A stretch of 64,000 bases of DNA from positions 1-64,000 of the forward strand of contig NW_005179284.1 in assembly GCF_000350225.1 (NCBI RefSeq). The letters run 5' to 3'. Each line of letters begins with the position of its first letter. The first letter of the stretch is position 1. The DNA comes from Chondrus crispus (Eukaryota > Rhodophyta > Florideophyceae > Gigartinales > Gigartinaceae). This document shows positions 34,544 through 45,740 of this stretch, in pieces. The notes beneath the pieces are model-generated. The model was not told where the DNA came from. It saw only the letters and a list, made by a program, of their open reading frames with translations, and ran no database searches. Position numbers and translations under genes: made by a program.

Positions 34544-34829
34544 TGTGTGCTCTCTTTCATTTGGCGTATCACGAAGTAGTATAGATTTAATGTCTGTGGA
34601 CAGCCTGCGCTGCGGAGAGCAAGTTGTCAACCAAAGAAAAATAATTGGAGAGTGATGTTGAAATTATTTACTGGGAGAGAGGGACATGGAATGCTATCTT
34701 GAACAATGTTCTCCCGGTACTCAAGGGAGGCACGAGACAACGGTACATAAGGACAAGGTAAGATAGAACATACAACAAAAAGAAGTATCGGCCAGTAAAA
34801 AGAAACATTTTGACATCCACTGTGCAAGT
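34536..34829 (+). repeat. 3' LTR, 294 bp
   Basis: 293 of 294 bases match the 5' LTR by eye; followed by ATTCG. Confidence 0.9.
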
Positions 34830-34834
34830 ATTCG

Positions 34835-35562
34835 AGCCATGGCCGCCTGCGCTTTAGCGATTGTCTCCCCTTTGTGACGCATCAAGTAGGTTGGAGTTAT
34901 CGCTATGCGAGTCCTCCAATCCCACGTCTGGGTGCTTGCAAACCGGAGTCCCCCGGGAAGGTAACCGCCAAAGTCGGAATAACTGGATACCAGAGCTGCA
35001 TTAAGCGCACCATGGGGATGGAACCAAGGAGCTCTACAGAAGAGATGACCGTCTCGTAACGGATGAGACGCAACTAAATCGTCGAAAGAGACCCAACCCG
35101 TGTTGGTAGACGCAAGTGCATGAACATGAGTCGTAACCGCAGGAGCGGGAGCATTCCAATCGACTGGTTGATGTGTCCCGCATTCGACGGCGTACCCACA
35201 GTGTGGCTTGTTTCAGGCAAGGGCGCTGTCGCGAAACCGCTCGGAGCGTGCGTGGTTATGAGCTGACCAGACCGGAAACCGGAGAAGTACCCGCCGGGCG
35301 CGGTTGTTGTTGCTCTTGACGGCGCTTCGCTGGTAACCGCATGTTCGGAGAAATCGTCGTCTGCACGATTGGAGCTCATCTTTCGAGGAATGACCGGCAA
35401 CGCCTGGGATTGTTGCGCCGGATTCTCGAGTAGGGTGGAAGTTTGGTTGTTTTGTTGAAGCTTGGCTGCAGGCGCAGGAAGAGTAACTCGTTTCGAAGGC
35501 TTTTTCTGTGGCAGTACAGTATCGCTGATGGTGGAATCGAGGGATTTCGATGGAGAACTCAT
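34835..35562 (-). CDS. unknown protein, N-terminal part
   Basis: An ATG at 35560-35562 opens a Ser/Thr/Pro/Gln-rich, probably disordered segment (MSSPSKSLDSTISDTV) to about 35200. The frame that continues into the C-terminal part is open from 35212 down to the copia site (PTYLMRHKGETIAKAQAAMA near 34890-34840) and differs by one base from the ATG frame. The two overlap between 35074 and 35212, so a -1 shift in this overlap would link them. I see no classical slippery heptamer, so a small indel, or two separate overlapping genes, is as likely. Confidence 0.4.
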
Positions 35563-36609
35563 GGTGGAGGAAGACCGCCGAGCGGATAGCGCTTTTGTAC
35601 GAGGGTTTCCCGGGATGTCGCTTTCGTTTTGACGAAGTGCTCAACCCTACGAAGGGGGATATGTAGTGCAATCGCTACCTCGCTCTGGGCGATGGAACTT
35701 CTCATAGTCGAGAGAAAACTCTAGTGGAGAGTATGTGTAAGAAGGTATGAATATTGGCCGCCTTTGCGGAAAGGAAGGTCGCGCATGGCGATGGCTCCCC
35801 CATTGCTGGCATGTGCATGGTACCGGCTGGGCCGTGATGCAGTGTATTATGCATATGCACTGTTACCGCACTGCGGAATTATCCCCAGGAGCCGGGCTAC
35901 TGTAGACCATTGCAGTTGTCCCACACGGGAGGAGCACACCTAATTTTTACTAGTATATTTAGGTACTGTAGACTACTACTGTAGTTTGTTTCACGTAGTG
36001 ATTGTTGCCACTACAGTGGGAAATAGTACTTAAGTGCCGCGACGGATTTCCCGTCGCGCCACAGTAAATCACTCAACTGAGTGTTCGGCTCTAACCTTTT
36101 CGCCTAGCGAGTGCTCTTCTCCTTCGGAGGAAGTACCGTTTGCCACGGGATCGTTATCCACCTCAGGAAAGCTCCAGGAACCGACTGCCGCTGTGCGGAT
36201 GATCTCACAGTGTGACCACTTACATTCTTGTGTATTGTTTCTTGTACAGTATTGTTCTTTGTCTTGTTTCTCGTTGCCCGCGTGTGCGGATTGTCTCGGC
36301 GTGTGCCGCTCCTTTTGCCCCTTTTTCCCGCCGCTTGGCCGCGGCGTGGCGCACTCCTATTGCGCCTCCTCCTCGAGGGAGTACATATTTTCTCTCTCGA
36401 GACCCATTCCCCTGTTACAGGTATCACCGCATTTGCGTGTCTTTTCCCTTGATCTAGGTATCAAACCCCTACTCTGCACAAAGCGTGCACAGGTGTCCGT
36501 TTTACACACGGCTGAGAACGCACCTTTGAGAGGGCTCTGTTGGCTGCACTACCTCACCAGAGAGGGCAGAACCGAACGCTGTCGTGGGTTTTTCCTCCCG
36601 GAGGGATTG
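35563..36609. other. intergenic, upstream of the unknown minus-strand gene
   Basis: No gene recognised. About 35930-36030 is AT-richer, with repeated TACTGTAG-like words. Short overlapping frames at 36034-36640 show no conserved motif. Confidence 0.45.
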
Positions 36610-39213
36610 CACTACAGTAAGAAAGGTCATCCATGTTAATTGGTTCTGCGTCCACGGCCCGCCCACCGAAATCTCCGCCGATCCTGAATTCGAGAACGCC
36701 GACTTTCGCCACTTCTGCGCTTCCCATAATGTCAAACTCGCTCCCAGACCCGCCAGGCGCCACAACAAGATCGGTATCGTAGAATCGTCTAACGAAGCGA
36801 TCCGCTACTTCGTCCAACGACTCCTCAACGATCGAGAATTCGCAACGGAACGCGGACGTCCCTCTCTTTCCGACCAAGAAATCGTTGCTAAAGCTGCATT
36901 CCTCAAGAACCTTCTCTCAGGTTCGAAGCTGATCTCCAGTTTTGAACTAGCGAAAGGCTACACTCCCTCTATGTCTGGCTTGCCAGACAGCCCGTCGTCC
37001 ATTGACTTCTTTTCCGCGTACTTAGAGAACAGCTGCCGGCGTGCGCTGCATATCTTCTTGCGCTCCAAGAACACCAAGCATATCTCTCGTACCTTGCTTG
37101 CACCCGGAACTCCCGTCTACTTCTACAGGAAATCTCAATCTCGAGGTGCCTGGTTCCCAGCGTTTGTCAAAACAACTAAGGATCACCTCGCCATCCTGTC
37201 CTCCACGAGAGATCTGAAGGGAACTACATACTCAGTTTCCTACGAAGATCTCCGCCTGCAACCAAGTTCGCCCCTCCTCAGAGAGCTGGAGCGACTTGAA
37301 CTTGGTTACACAGAACTGCCTCCTTCTCGAAGAAGTTTCAAACCCTAAGAACCAAGACGTCATCGACAAGAGCTCGCCTCAAAATACCCCTCTAGTTTCC
37401 TTCTCATCAGATCCCCCAATGGATCAAGAGCTCGATCAGCCTCTGGATTTCTCTGAGTGGAGCAGCCACCCTCGCAGCGTGGCCTACCTTTCCAACACTC
37501 AGGTTCCCCCACACGTTGACCAACCGTCGAAAGATATCGGACATACCCTTCCGTCGCCACCACCACCAACGCAACCTCCACTCAAGTCCGCTTCTCAGAA
37601 GATACTTCAAACCCTAATGAACCAATTTGGCAGTGGGACGCCTCTCACGGAGCACAAGCTTCAATGCGCCCCAAGATGGCTGCTAGACCAAGCAATCGAA
37701 AAGGAGAAGAAAGCGTATCTCGAGCGCAAAGCGTATGCTCCAGTGCAACTTCAATCTCTCCCACGCAACGCCAACCTCATCTCCTCCCATCACTTCTTCG
37801 TTATCAAACACGATGGAGATAGCGATACACTGAAGCTAAAGTGCCGTCTTGTACCTCATGGAAACCGTGACAAAGAGAAGAATGACCTTAGATCAGACTC
37901 CGCGACTGCTCAGTTTCCTGCAATCAGGCTTCTGCTCTCCCTTACAGTCCTCCTTCAGTTCTCTTTCGCGGCCCTGGATATCAAGTTAGCCTACCTCCAA
38001 GCCGAGACCTCAAGCGTGACATCTACATACGCCCTCCCAGAGGCTGGACAGCAATGGCCGGCGAGGTATGGAAGCTCCTATCACCAGCCTACGGTCTTGT
38101 CGACCCCGGCCGCCTATGGCAGCTCTGTGTTGACGACTGGCTCTTCCAATACGGGTTCGTGACGGTACCCGGTGTACCACAGCTATTCCTACTTTGGAAG
38201 AATTCTATCTTGCAACTAATTCTTGTCAAAGTAGTTGACGATATGCTCTTCTCCGGTCTACCTTCAGCCCTACGCGATTTTCACAACGCGATCGCACATA
38301 AATTCGACATCAGTCGGTACAACGACCAAGAAGATATCGTTTTCAACCGCTTCTTCATATCCCGCCTCAGTGACGGGTCCATAAAAGTTTCAATGAAGGA
38401 ATTCATGGATACCATCCTACCCATCTGTGTGCCTTACCACCGCAAGAAACAAAACGAATCCTTCTGCTCCAAGGAAGAACTGCGAGAATTCCAGAGCCTC
38501 ACCGGAAAACTCAACTTCCTTGGCCACGGCGCCCTCCCTCTTGCTTCTCTCGTTGCTAGCAAACTTCAGCAATGTGTTTCTCAACTCAGGATAAAACACA
38601 TACGCCAACTCAACAGCGCTCTGAGACACCTCAAAGGCCTTTCTCCCTCCTTCGTCTACACAGCCCCGAGCCAGGCTGTGAAAAGCACTTCAGAGCTCAC
38701 GCTAGTCTCCTTCAGCGATGCAGCGACTGGCAACTCTTCTTACGGCCAAACAGGCTTTATCTCCGGATTGGTGGTGAACGCCAAGTTCTACGCCCTCGAT
38801 TGGCACTCTTCGAAGCAGACCAGAGTATCCTTCTCCTCCGCCGGCGCTGAAATCCTCGCTGCTGCGTACTCCGCTGACGTTCTATCTACACAGCCGAATC
38901 CCTACCCTTCTTCTTCCACCCTTCCGGTCTATCTCCGAGACCTAGACTGCGCCTATTGGTAGACTCCTACGGCCTCTATACTACAATCTCCACCCTCCAC
39001 GAACAGCGCGATTTTAGGCTAAGGCCCACCGTTGCCCGCCTAAGAGACTCCTTTGAGGCAAGGGACTTAGACTCCTTGGAATGGGTACCGGGACCACAGA
39101 ACCTTGCAGACGGAATGACGAAAATCAACCCACACGCTTTTCGCCAGCTTAACAAAGCAATGAACTCAGTTATTTTACCAAACAACATAGTAGCCCTTTT
39201 ATCCTCCAACTAA
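36610..39213 (+). pseudogene. divergent copia-like pol relic, 5'-truncated
   Basis: Order integrase, reverse transcriptase, RNase H, hence copia type, but clearly unlike the other elements here. The integrase begins abruptly at WFCVHGPPTEISADPEF (second Asp) and has the Glu in IGIVES (about 36775). Reverse transcriptase shows FAALDIKLAYLQAE (about 37970), RPPRGW in the next frame and VVDDMLFSG (about 38235). RNase H shows SFSDAATGNSSYG, SSAGAEILAA, VDSYGLYTT and LADGMTK. Three frame changes (about 37300-37350, 38007 and 38940) break it. No LTRs were found. The motif set resembles copia-like pols seen in fungi. Confidence 0.75.
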
Positions 39214-41506
39214 ACTATCGGCCGCTCCGGTGCCTGCGTTTCCCACCGTCCACATGACGACGTATTCGCCTCATCGGTAGCTCTCGTATTTCGATCACCC
39301 CCTCCCAACTCGAATCCTTCCCGACAGCCATACCCAGCGTCTCACGGTTCATCCTAACTGGATAACTCTCGGCAGGATCGATGAACACACTCCGACGGCA
39401 ATCCGCTACAATGCAGTGATCAACGCCGCCTGAGCCCCTAATGCGTACCACAAAGACCCCTTCGTTCCTCTTGCACAGCCAGCGTCTGCCGATTTCCGCC
39501 GCTGGAACTCCAACACGCCGCACTTAAAACCGTTGGTCCCACATTCTCAGCAAAGCAATACGGCATCACCCTCAATGACTTAATGCAGCCGCGCGTCTGC
39601 CTTGCGCCCGCCGCCGCCGGGCTCTACCTTGTGCTCGCCACTGCCGCCGCGGTTTACCTTCAGTGAAAGCTTTAACTTTCGCTCGCCGCTGCCGCCGCCG
39701 TTTACCTTGCGCTCGCCGCTGCCGCCGCGCTATACCTTGCGCTCGGCACTGCAGCCGCAAAAACCTCGTAATCATCTTCCCTGTCCGCCACCCTTGGAAC
39801 CACAAATGGTGCTGCCGCAGGTGCCACCATCAAGCTCACCGTTGCACTATCCCTATCGGTCTTTAATTCGGAGACCAAATCCACCCCAAAGTAGGTGGAC
39901 ACAATTTGGCGCTGCCTGCTCCTGCTAGGCCCGGCCGCCGTGCTGGTACTTGGGTTGCTGTATAATTCCCGGAGGAATGACTGTGGCCCATATTTCCCAA
40001 GCACGGAGCCGAACGCGAACACTGAGGAGGGCGGGCCGGGTGGTGCGCCTCTCATAGTGCTCAACAACGGAGCTGCCATTTTACGAGTTTTTAATACCCG
40101 TTACACTCCACCCTGGGTAGGCCGATGCCCTCCACAGCCGTTTGGCTTCCAGACACTCCCACGTCGCCTCCAGCCCCGTGGTACTACACATTGTGCCCTA
40201 CAAACGCCTCTCATCCTCCTTCTCCCCCTATCTTTACCTTCCTACCTAATATCTGACCCAAACCGCGCTTTGGATTTCAAATAACCCACCCAAAAAAGCG
40301 CGCGTTTGCCTCCAGCGGGGGGGGGGGGTGTGGCTTACAGCCGCACCCACGGCGGAGATCCCCCGGCCGATCTCCCCGCGGGAAGCGGCTACCCTACTAA
40401 ATAAACTAGTGCGTTCGCCCAGGAGGCGGGCGCACGGGGAAGGCAACGAAGTAACCAACCGTTTTGACCGCCTTCTTCTTCCCCGACCGCTTCGCCGTTC
40501 CTAGCGCCATTCCGCTCCTCGACCGCGCTACCCGCGTTCCTTCTGCAGCAGCTATCGCTACCATGTCGCACGCCTCCACAGTAACAGTTCCCAAATCTCG
40601 CGAATGAACACGGATCTCTCCAGTCTCTCTTGTGATGTTCTTTGCGATGGACGCATCGCGAGTCCTAGACGTTTCCGCGGAAAGAAAAAGGAAACAAAAA
40701 GAAAGGTTTCTATTGCAATTCCTGAAAAATATTGAATACATTACAGTATTGGGGTGTGACTGTACCCTTCTCAACGGCTCAATTTGGGTCGGTTTAGAAT
40801 TTTCAAAAAATCGGTCATTTTACCGCAGTACTGGCCAGTTTCCCGATACCAAAAAATCTTTGGTTAGCGGCTCTCCAGGCCATCCGGCTCAATTTGGGCC
40901 ACCTCCCCGCGGCACTTTCACCGCAGTTGCGACAGGCCGAGCAACGTTCGCGCCGCGGAGTCGTGCCGATCTCCACGAGAACTCCCTTTGTTCCTCTGCA
41001 ACCCAACCGCCGATCGCCTTGGCCACTGTTCTAGGGGAACATCATCAAAAGAAGCCCAAAAACTACTCTCTAAGTTACGCGCAATGCCATCGCCCTTGAC
41101 AGGCGCCCTGTTTTCTTTTTCACAAATCAAATTGCTCGACAAAGTACGACTGTGACATTTAAAAGCCTTTGAGCTTACGTCTTCCACATGCGATACACAG
41201 TTAATGTTGTAGTTGGCGTGAGAGACTTTCGAAGTCAACACTGCCGCCGCTTGCATTTTGCCAATTTTTTGGCGTCCTGATCGATTCAAAACCGCCATTT
41301 TTGGAGCTCGTATCTCGCTCAACAGAATGTTTTGAACTCGATAATCTGACCGAAGGACACAAGATACTTTTGCAAGCGCTTGTGACGCTGGTATCTTACC
41401 GTCTGTTAACGCATGAATTTTAGATTTTAGTCTCATGTCGGTGGCCCGTGCGGCCACATTTGTTCTTTGCCACATCAAAACACGCTCGTCACTGCAAGGA
41501 GAATCC
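39214..41506. other. intergenic with repeats, no gene recognised
   Basis: A minus-strand frame at 39702-40079 begins MAAPLLSTMRGAPPG and runs into the 30-bp tandem repeat; I cannot assign it. A run of 12 G lies near 40319-40328. A 222-codon minus frame (40918-41586) overlaps the transposase remnant but has no motif I know. Confidence 0.4.
39620..39760. repeat. 30-bp GC-rich minisatellite
   Basis: About four and a half units of TTTACCTTGCGCTCGCCGCT followed by GCCGCCGCG, with units starting near 39672, 39701 and 39731. One unit is interrupted by an inserted segment. Confidence 0.75.
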
Positions 41507-41959
41507 TCATGCTCCCCTGTGGACCCATTTGCGGACCTCCCCTGTGGACCCATTTGCAGACCCTGAAAATGTCGCGAAATGGACAAAACGATAGGTCATA
41601 GGCCACGAGCCACATTTTATGAATGAGGCCCTGGAATCCTCCGAAATAGACTGGTATCCGGCCACGGCCAGTTTGATCTTGTACGCAGTATTTGCCCACG
41701 ACAAATGGCTCATGGACAGAAGACGGTCTCGTGTTTCCCTAACTGTGCGCTGGAATGATCGATTGACGAATTGATCACAGGGTTGGAGAATATGCGTTGT
41801 GTTTGCCGGAGCCATTTTGGCGTGCACTGTGCTCATAACAGCATTATCAACAGCAAATCCACGCCGCGTGGCATGAAGCGTTCTGTCGACTAAAAGGCCT
41901 TCCTCGTCTGCCGACAACACTGTCGTACGGCCAGCATGATTACCTTCTGGATCTAGCAA
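41507..41959 (-). pseudogene. pogo/Fot1-type DDE transposase remnant
   Basis: One frame holds AVDNAVMST (second catalytic Asp context) and PANTTHILQPCDQFVNRSF. The latter matches the LPPNTTxxLQPLDxGV signature of pogo/Jerky transposases, with its final Asp. The N-terminal DNA-binding part and first Asp are absent. A 25-bp tandem duplication (CTCCCCTGTGGACCCATTTG.., near 41510-41560) lies at the end of the frame. Confidence 0.6.
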
Positions 41960-42338
41960 TTTTTTTAGCTCGTCCGTCTCTGAGCTTTCGTACTCCTTTT
42001 TTTATTCGCGTAGCTGTTGTGCGGGACACGCCTGTGTCTCGGGATGCTTTGCGTGCGCTTTCACCTCTTTGGATTAACGAAAGAAGCTTGGCGCAGCGAG
42101 CACCCTCCTCTCTTCTTTTCGGGTTTCGGGATTCTTTTCTTGTGTGTGAGAGTTAGCGCTCTCATTGATGGTGGCATACTGCCACCGCCGAGCCGAACGT
42201 CGCTTACAGAGGAGGAGGGAGGGCTTCGCTGTCGGAGTGCGCGGTATGAGTTGGTGAGATGGACTGTGGGGATTTTGGGAAGGCGGGGAGGGCTAGAGGC
42301 TCGTGATTTGGAAGTGGCCCAAATTGACCCTCAGGGCC

Positions 42339-42579
42339 ATTCCATTCATCGTGATTGGCAATCATGCAATCACGCAATCACGCGATCACGACATTAATTT
42401 AACGTCGTTCTGCAAGTTGGAGCACAAGATTAATTTTAAGTCGATTGTTTATTTCTTTAATGAGCATGACCATTTTTTAGGAAACGTAATATAAATAACC
42501 AACCACAAGGGAGCAGGCACCATTTATTGACGTGATTGCGTGATTGCGTGATTGCCAATCACGATGAATGGAATGGCGG
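42339..42579. mobile_element. MITE with 44-bp terminal inverted repeats
   Basis: Arms 42339-42382 and 42531-42574 match at 43 of 44 positions. They start ATTCCATTCATCGTG and end in repeats of GCAATCAC. The unit is flanked by an 11-bp direct repeat CCCTCAGGGCC (42328-42338 and 42580-42590), possibly the target duplication, though that word is itself nearly palindromic. It has no coding content. The superfamily is undetermined. Confidence 0.75.
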
Positions 42580-42600
42580 CCCTCAGGGCCGTGGCCCAAA

Positions 42601-43160
42601 CTAAGCCGGTGAGAAGGGTACTGTACGAAAACTGCACGTAGAAACCATAATGAAATACAGTGCACATGCGGTTCGATTGTTGCATTATATTACGTTGGAA
42701 CTGTTTTTTCATGCCTTCATTACTCCAACCTAGAAATGAGCGCCTGCTGCTTCTTGGACGCGCACTGTGTTCTGTTCTGACAAATCTACACGGATAAGTG
42801 CGGATCGGCTTTGGATTAAGTTGGAGAGTGATCGCCAGAGCTAGTATGGCTCTTCTCAGTCGAAGTGGTATCTCTGAAGTACGTACATAACTTTGCGCAC
42901 TTTAGCTGTTACGACAAGGACTAATATTTTAAGCGTGTCTCTGATTGCGCTCGGATATAGAATCATCTGGTACACTTGTGGAAAATGCATCTGATGAAGA
43001 TCAGTGCCTCTGACGATAGGGTCTTATCCCATGTAAGCGCACACTGTACAGCGGTAGGTCTCCAGGTTCAAGGACTGACTCCGGACATGTTAGCAACATC
43101 GTAGTCCAGAAAAAAACTAGTTTAAGACTGATTGCACGTATGGTCTCGATATTTTTCTCT
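42601..43160. other. intergenic downstream of the transporter
   Basis: No gene or clear repeat recognised. Confidence 0.4.
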
Positions 43161-44617
43161 CTACACAGAAAGGCAATCATATCTATTAGACTTATTGTGC
43201 TTCTTAACGGCCACAACACTTATCAACCCCAAGGTACTCCAGATGGCAGCAATCCAATAGAAGGCGTTGTAGTCAGACGGGGCAGAAATCGGTTGAAAAA
43301 CAGCTTCGACAGTTGCCATAAGCCATGCTGAAGCGGCTTCGCCGCTCCCGAGCGCCAGACCGGCTCCAAAGCCGAACACAATGCAGCTATTGACCGGACC
43401 GAACATGTCTTTGGCCAACAGCACGGCACATCCGATGTGACACGTGACGATGACCTTCATGAGCGCCTTGATGACGACGAAGGCAGTAAAATTGAGGGTG
43501 TTATTCACAATGATGGAGAGTAAGAGGACTAGAGCTTGAACCATCATGAAAACGGTCATGATGTTCCTTGAGCCGGAAAAAAAGAAACCGGTACCAAAGC
43601 CCGCAACATCTGTCAAGGCCGTGATGAACAGACCACAGAACGTGGCAACCAGATTTGAGATATTGAAGTACAGCACCAATTCATCAAGCGGTCTGTTGAA
43701 CAGCTGGCCCAGTTTGAAGTAGTAGGGATTGAGCATGTAGGTCACGCTGGTAGAGAAGACGGCAAAGATATAAAACCAAAAGTTGGGCAGGCGAGCAAGA
43801 GTATACCAGGGGAGTCTCTCTTCTCGATCATGCTCTTGTAGCAATGAACTCTGTTCCTCTGGCACTGGGATTTCGTGACGAGACGGCAATCTCATAAGCA
43901 TTGCAGGTAGCACGGCGCCGGCACCCAGAATGGCGGATGCAAGGTAAATGGCGGTGACGTGAGAAGTTCTGGCGATGAGAATACTGAACAGTTCCGTCAA
44001 TCCGACAGTTCCCAGTCCAAATGCAGCGTTACCGACACCGACGGCCACTCCAGAATTATTGGGAAACCAGACTATTAGTACCTGTAGGCAAGTTAGATAC
44101 ACTGCGCAGCAAGAAGACAGGAGGAGCGCACGTCAGAATATGTATTTTCGAAGCTCAAATGGGATAGAAAATACGGGATGGGATAAGAATACGTACCGAT
44201 GGCGAGAGGAAAGGCCTGCATAGTAACTCCGAAAAGCAAATAAAAGCGATCAGAATGTGCGGCGCCATAGCCAGAAAATGCAAGGCAAGCAAACGAAACC
44301 GCGGAGAGCAAATTAAGTAGTCGAAGACGGGAGCTTTTGCCAACCCAAAAAGGGAGGGAGGCGGGAAGCGGATCGTCCAATCCAGCGTCTAGAAAGATAC
44401 CAGCAAAGATCATAACGGGTGCAGAGAAGAGATGCATAGCACCCATGGCAGTTTCCCAAAGGCCATCTAAATGGTGCGGCGGCGAGGCAAAGTCCTCCAC
44501 TTGCGGGATGAAGATGCCCAGTGCGAATGTAGAGCCGCCCAGGAGCAGTAGGACGACGGCAAGGGCGCCGTGAAAGAAGCTTGCATATGATGGGGAATCT
44601 TGTAGTGGGTGAGCCAT
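43161..44617 (-). CDS. nodulin-like major facilitator transporter, two exons
   Basis: Exon 1 is 44197-44617 and exon 2 is 43161-44101, giving 453 residues. The 95-bp intron (44102-44196) has GTACGT and GCTGCGCAG ends and splits a Val codon; the exons total an exact multiple of three. The start ATG gives MAHPLQDSPSYASFF. About 12 hydrophobic segments follow. The first (FHGALAVVLLLLGGSTFALGIF) and WFPNNSGVAVGVGNAAFGLG match the nodulin-like/MCT-like MFS branch, where GNAAFGLG is a signature loop. A charged central loop (about 200-225, LPSRHEIPVPEEQSSLLQEHDREE) separates two halves. It probably sits in the plasma or an organelle membrane and moves a small organic acid or similar compound; the substrate is unknown. 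The gene looks intact. Confidence 0.85.
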
Positions 44618-44977
44618 GGTGAAATGTGGATGTGTGCTAGCCGAGGTGTACTGCGAGGTTTGAATGCGGCCTTGGGGAAGGGATCGCTTGTCTTGGGCAC
44701 AAGGGAGAGAGCGAAAACTTTGATGTAGTGTGAATAATCGCTCTTTGTGCCCCCCGTTATGGTATCTTGGTACCGTCGGTATATCTCACATGGGTGGTAG
44801 GAGTTTCTGGTGTTGACTACGGAAGCTGTAAGTTTCATAGATATAAAGGAGCATCCCGACGGAGCGCATGCACGCCTCGTGACAAATTTGGCTGACGCTC
44901 GATAAATAACAGAAGCAGGGTGTGTTGGAGTTGCAGAAATTAAATAGATGCCTTCAATCTCCAGATGGCGATATCAT
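44618..44977. other. upstream region of the transporter
   Basis: No gene recognised; the presumed promoter of the minus-strand transporter. Confidence 0.35.
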
Positions 44978-45086
44978 ACTGAACAGGCATAGATATGGAT
45001 GCAAGTTGCATCCATATCTATGCCTGTTCAGTATCTGTTGCATCCATATCTGTTGCATGATGCAACAGATATGGATGCAACAGATA
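44978..45086. repeat. two tandem perfect palindromes with one-base centres
   Basis: Palindrome 1: 27-bp arms 44978-45004 and 45006-45032 around a single G. Palindrome 2: 27-bp arms 45032-45058 and 45060-45086 around a single G. All 54 base pairs match. Both contain the word TTGCATCCATATCT, and the second shares its first base with the last of the first. Each would extrude as a hairpin with essentially no loop. No coding sequence overlaps. Confidence 0.97.
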
Positions 45087-45422
45087 AAGGAGGGTTGCCC
45101 TAATTATCGGTCACCCGCCCCAACTCGTCGGTCACCCCTAATTGTTCAAATAAATTCCCAAAAAATTAGATTCTTGTACACGTAAGGGGCCAAGTTTCAG
45201 TCCTTGGAGTATCTCCTTGCTGATTATCTCTGAAAGTAGTGGATAGATCTAAAAATAAAGCTTTCCAGTCGCTCTGCCAGAGCGTTTTACCATGACAAAC
45301 GAACCCGTCACTTAGCAAGAATGCAGATTAACTGCATTCAAATCCCTCCGAAAAGGCGGGCTTATGCTTTTTGACCGAATCTTGCCATCCGATCCCTCCA
45401 GGGACACCCATGAACGCCCATT
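45087..45422. other. intergenic, nothing recognised
   Basis: CGGTCACCC occurs twice near 45109 and 45131. No gene. Confidence 0.35.
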
Positions 45423-45740
45423 GACATCCCATCCAAGCCCTTCCTTCCAAGATGCAAGCCGCTCTCCCGCAATTGCCTCGAACGCGGCAAGGCAGGTTTA
45501 CGCGCCGCCCCTGCAAGTTCGCCTCGGACCCTCCACCACCCACCCTTGTTGTGCTGCGCCCTCTCCACGCTCTCGCATACGCCCTGGTCCCCACCGTTAC
45601 CCATGCGTCGCCCCTGCCAGTCCCCCTTGGACCCTCCACCGCCCACCCTTGTTGTTCCCCGCTCCCTCTACCTTCTTGCATACGCCCTGCTCCACACCGT
45701 TCCCCACGCGCCGCCCCTGCCAGTATCCCTTGGACCCCCC
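45423..45740. repeat. 103-bp tandem repeat, about three units
   Basis: GGACCC landmarks at 45526, 45629 and 45732 are exactly 103 bp apart. The last two units are similar throughout (CACCCTTGTTGT, GCATACGCCCTG, CGCCCCTGCCAGT). The first is more diverged. Open frames here on both strands are Gly/Arg- or Pro-rich products of the repeat and are not credible genes. Confidence 0.8.

Larger units (their letters stand above)
30090..34829 (+). mobile_element. complete, potentially active copia LTR retrotransposon, 4740 bp
   Basis: Two 294-bp LTRs differing at one position, 5-base target duplication ATTCG (30085-30089 and 34830-34834), primer site adjoining the 5' LTR and one uninterrupted gag-pol frame. 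It interrupts the minus-strand unknown gene at an Arg codon. Of all elements here this is the only one with no visible defect. Confidence 0.95.

Noticed and set aside
35074..35212. Programmed -1 frameshift between the two parts of the unknown protein
   Set aside because: The overlap has the right geometry, but I found no X-XXY-YYZ slippery heptamer, so I do not claim it.
36034..36639. Possible 201-residue gene upstream of the divergent copia relic
   Set aside because: No motif, odd Cys/Ser/Leu-rich composition and overlapping frames on both strands of similar length.
40918..41586. 222-codon minus-strand frame as part of the pogo transposase
   Set aside because: It is in a different frame from the recognisable transposase and shows none of its motifs.
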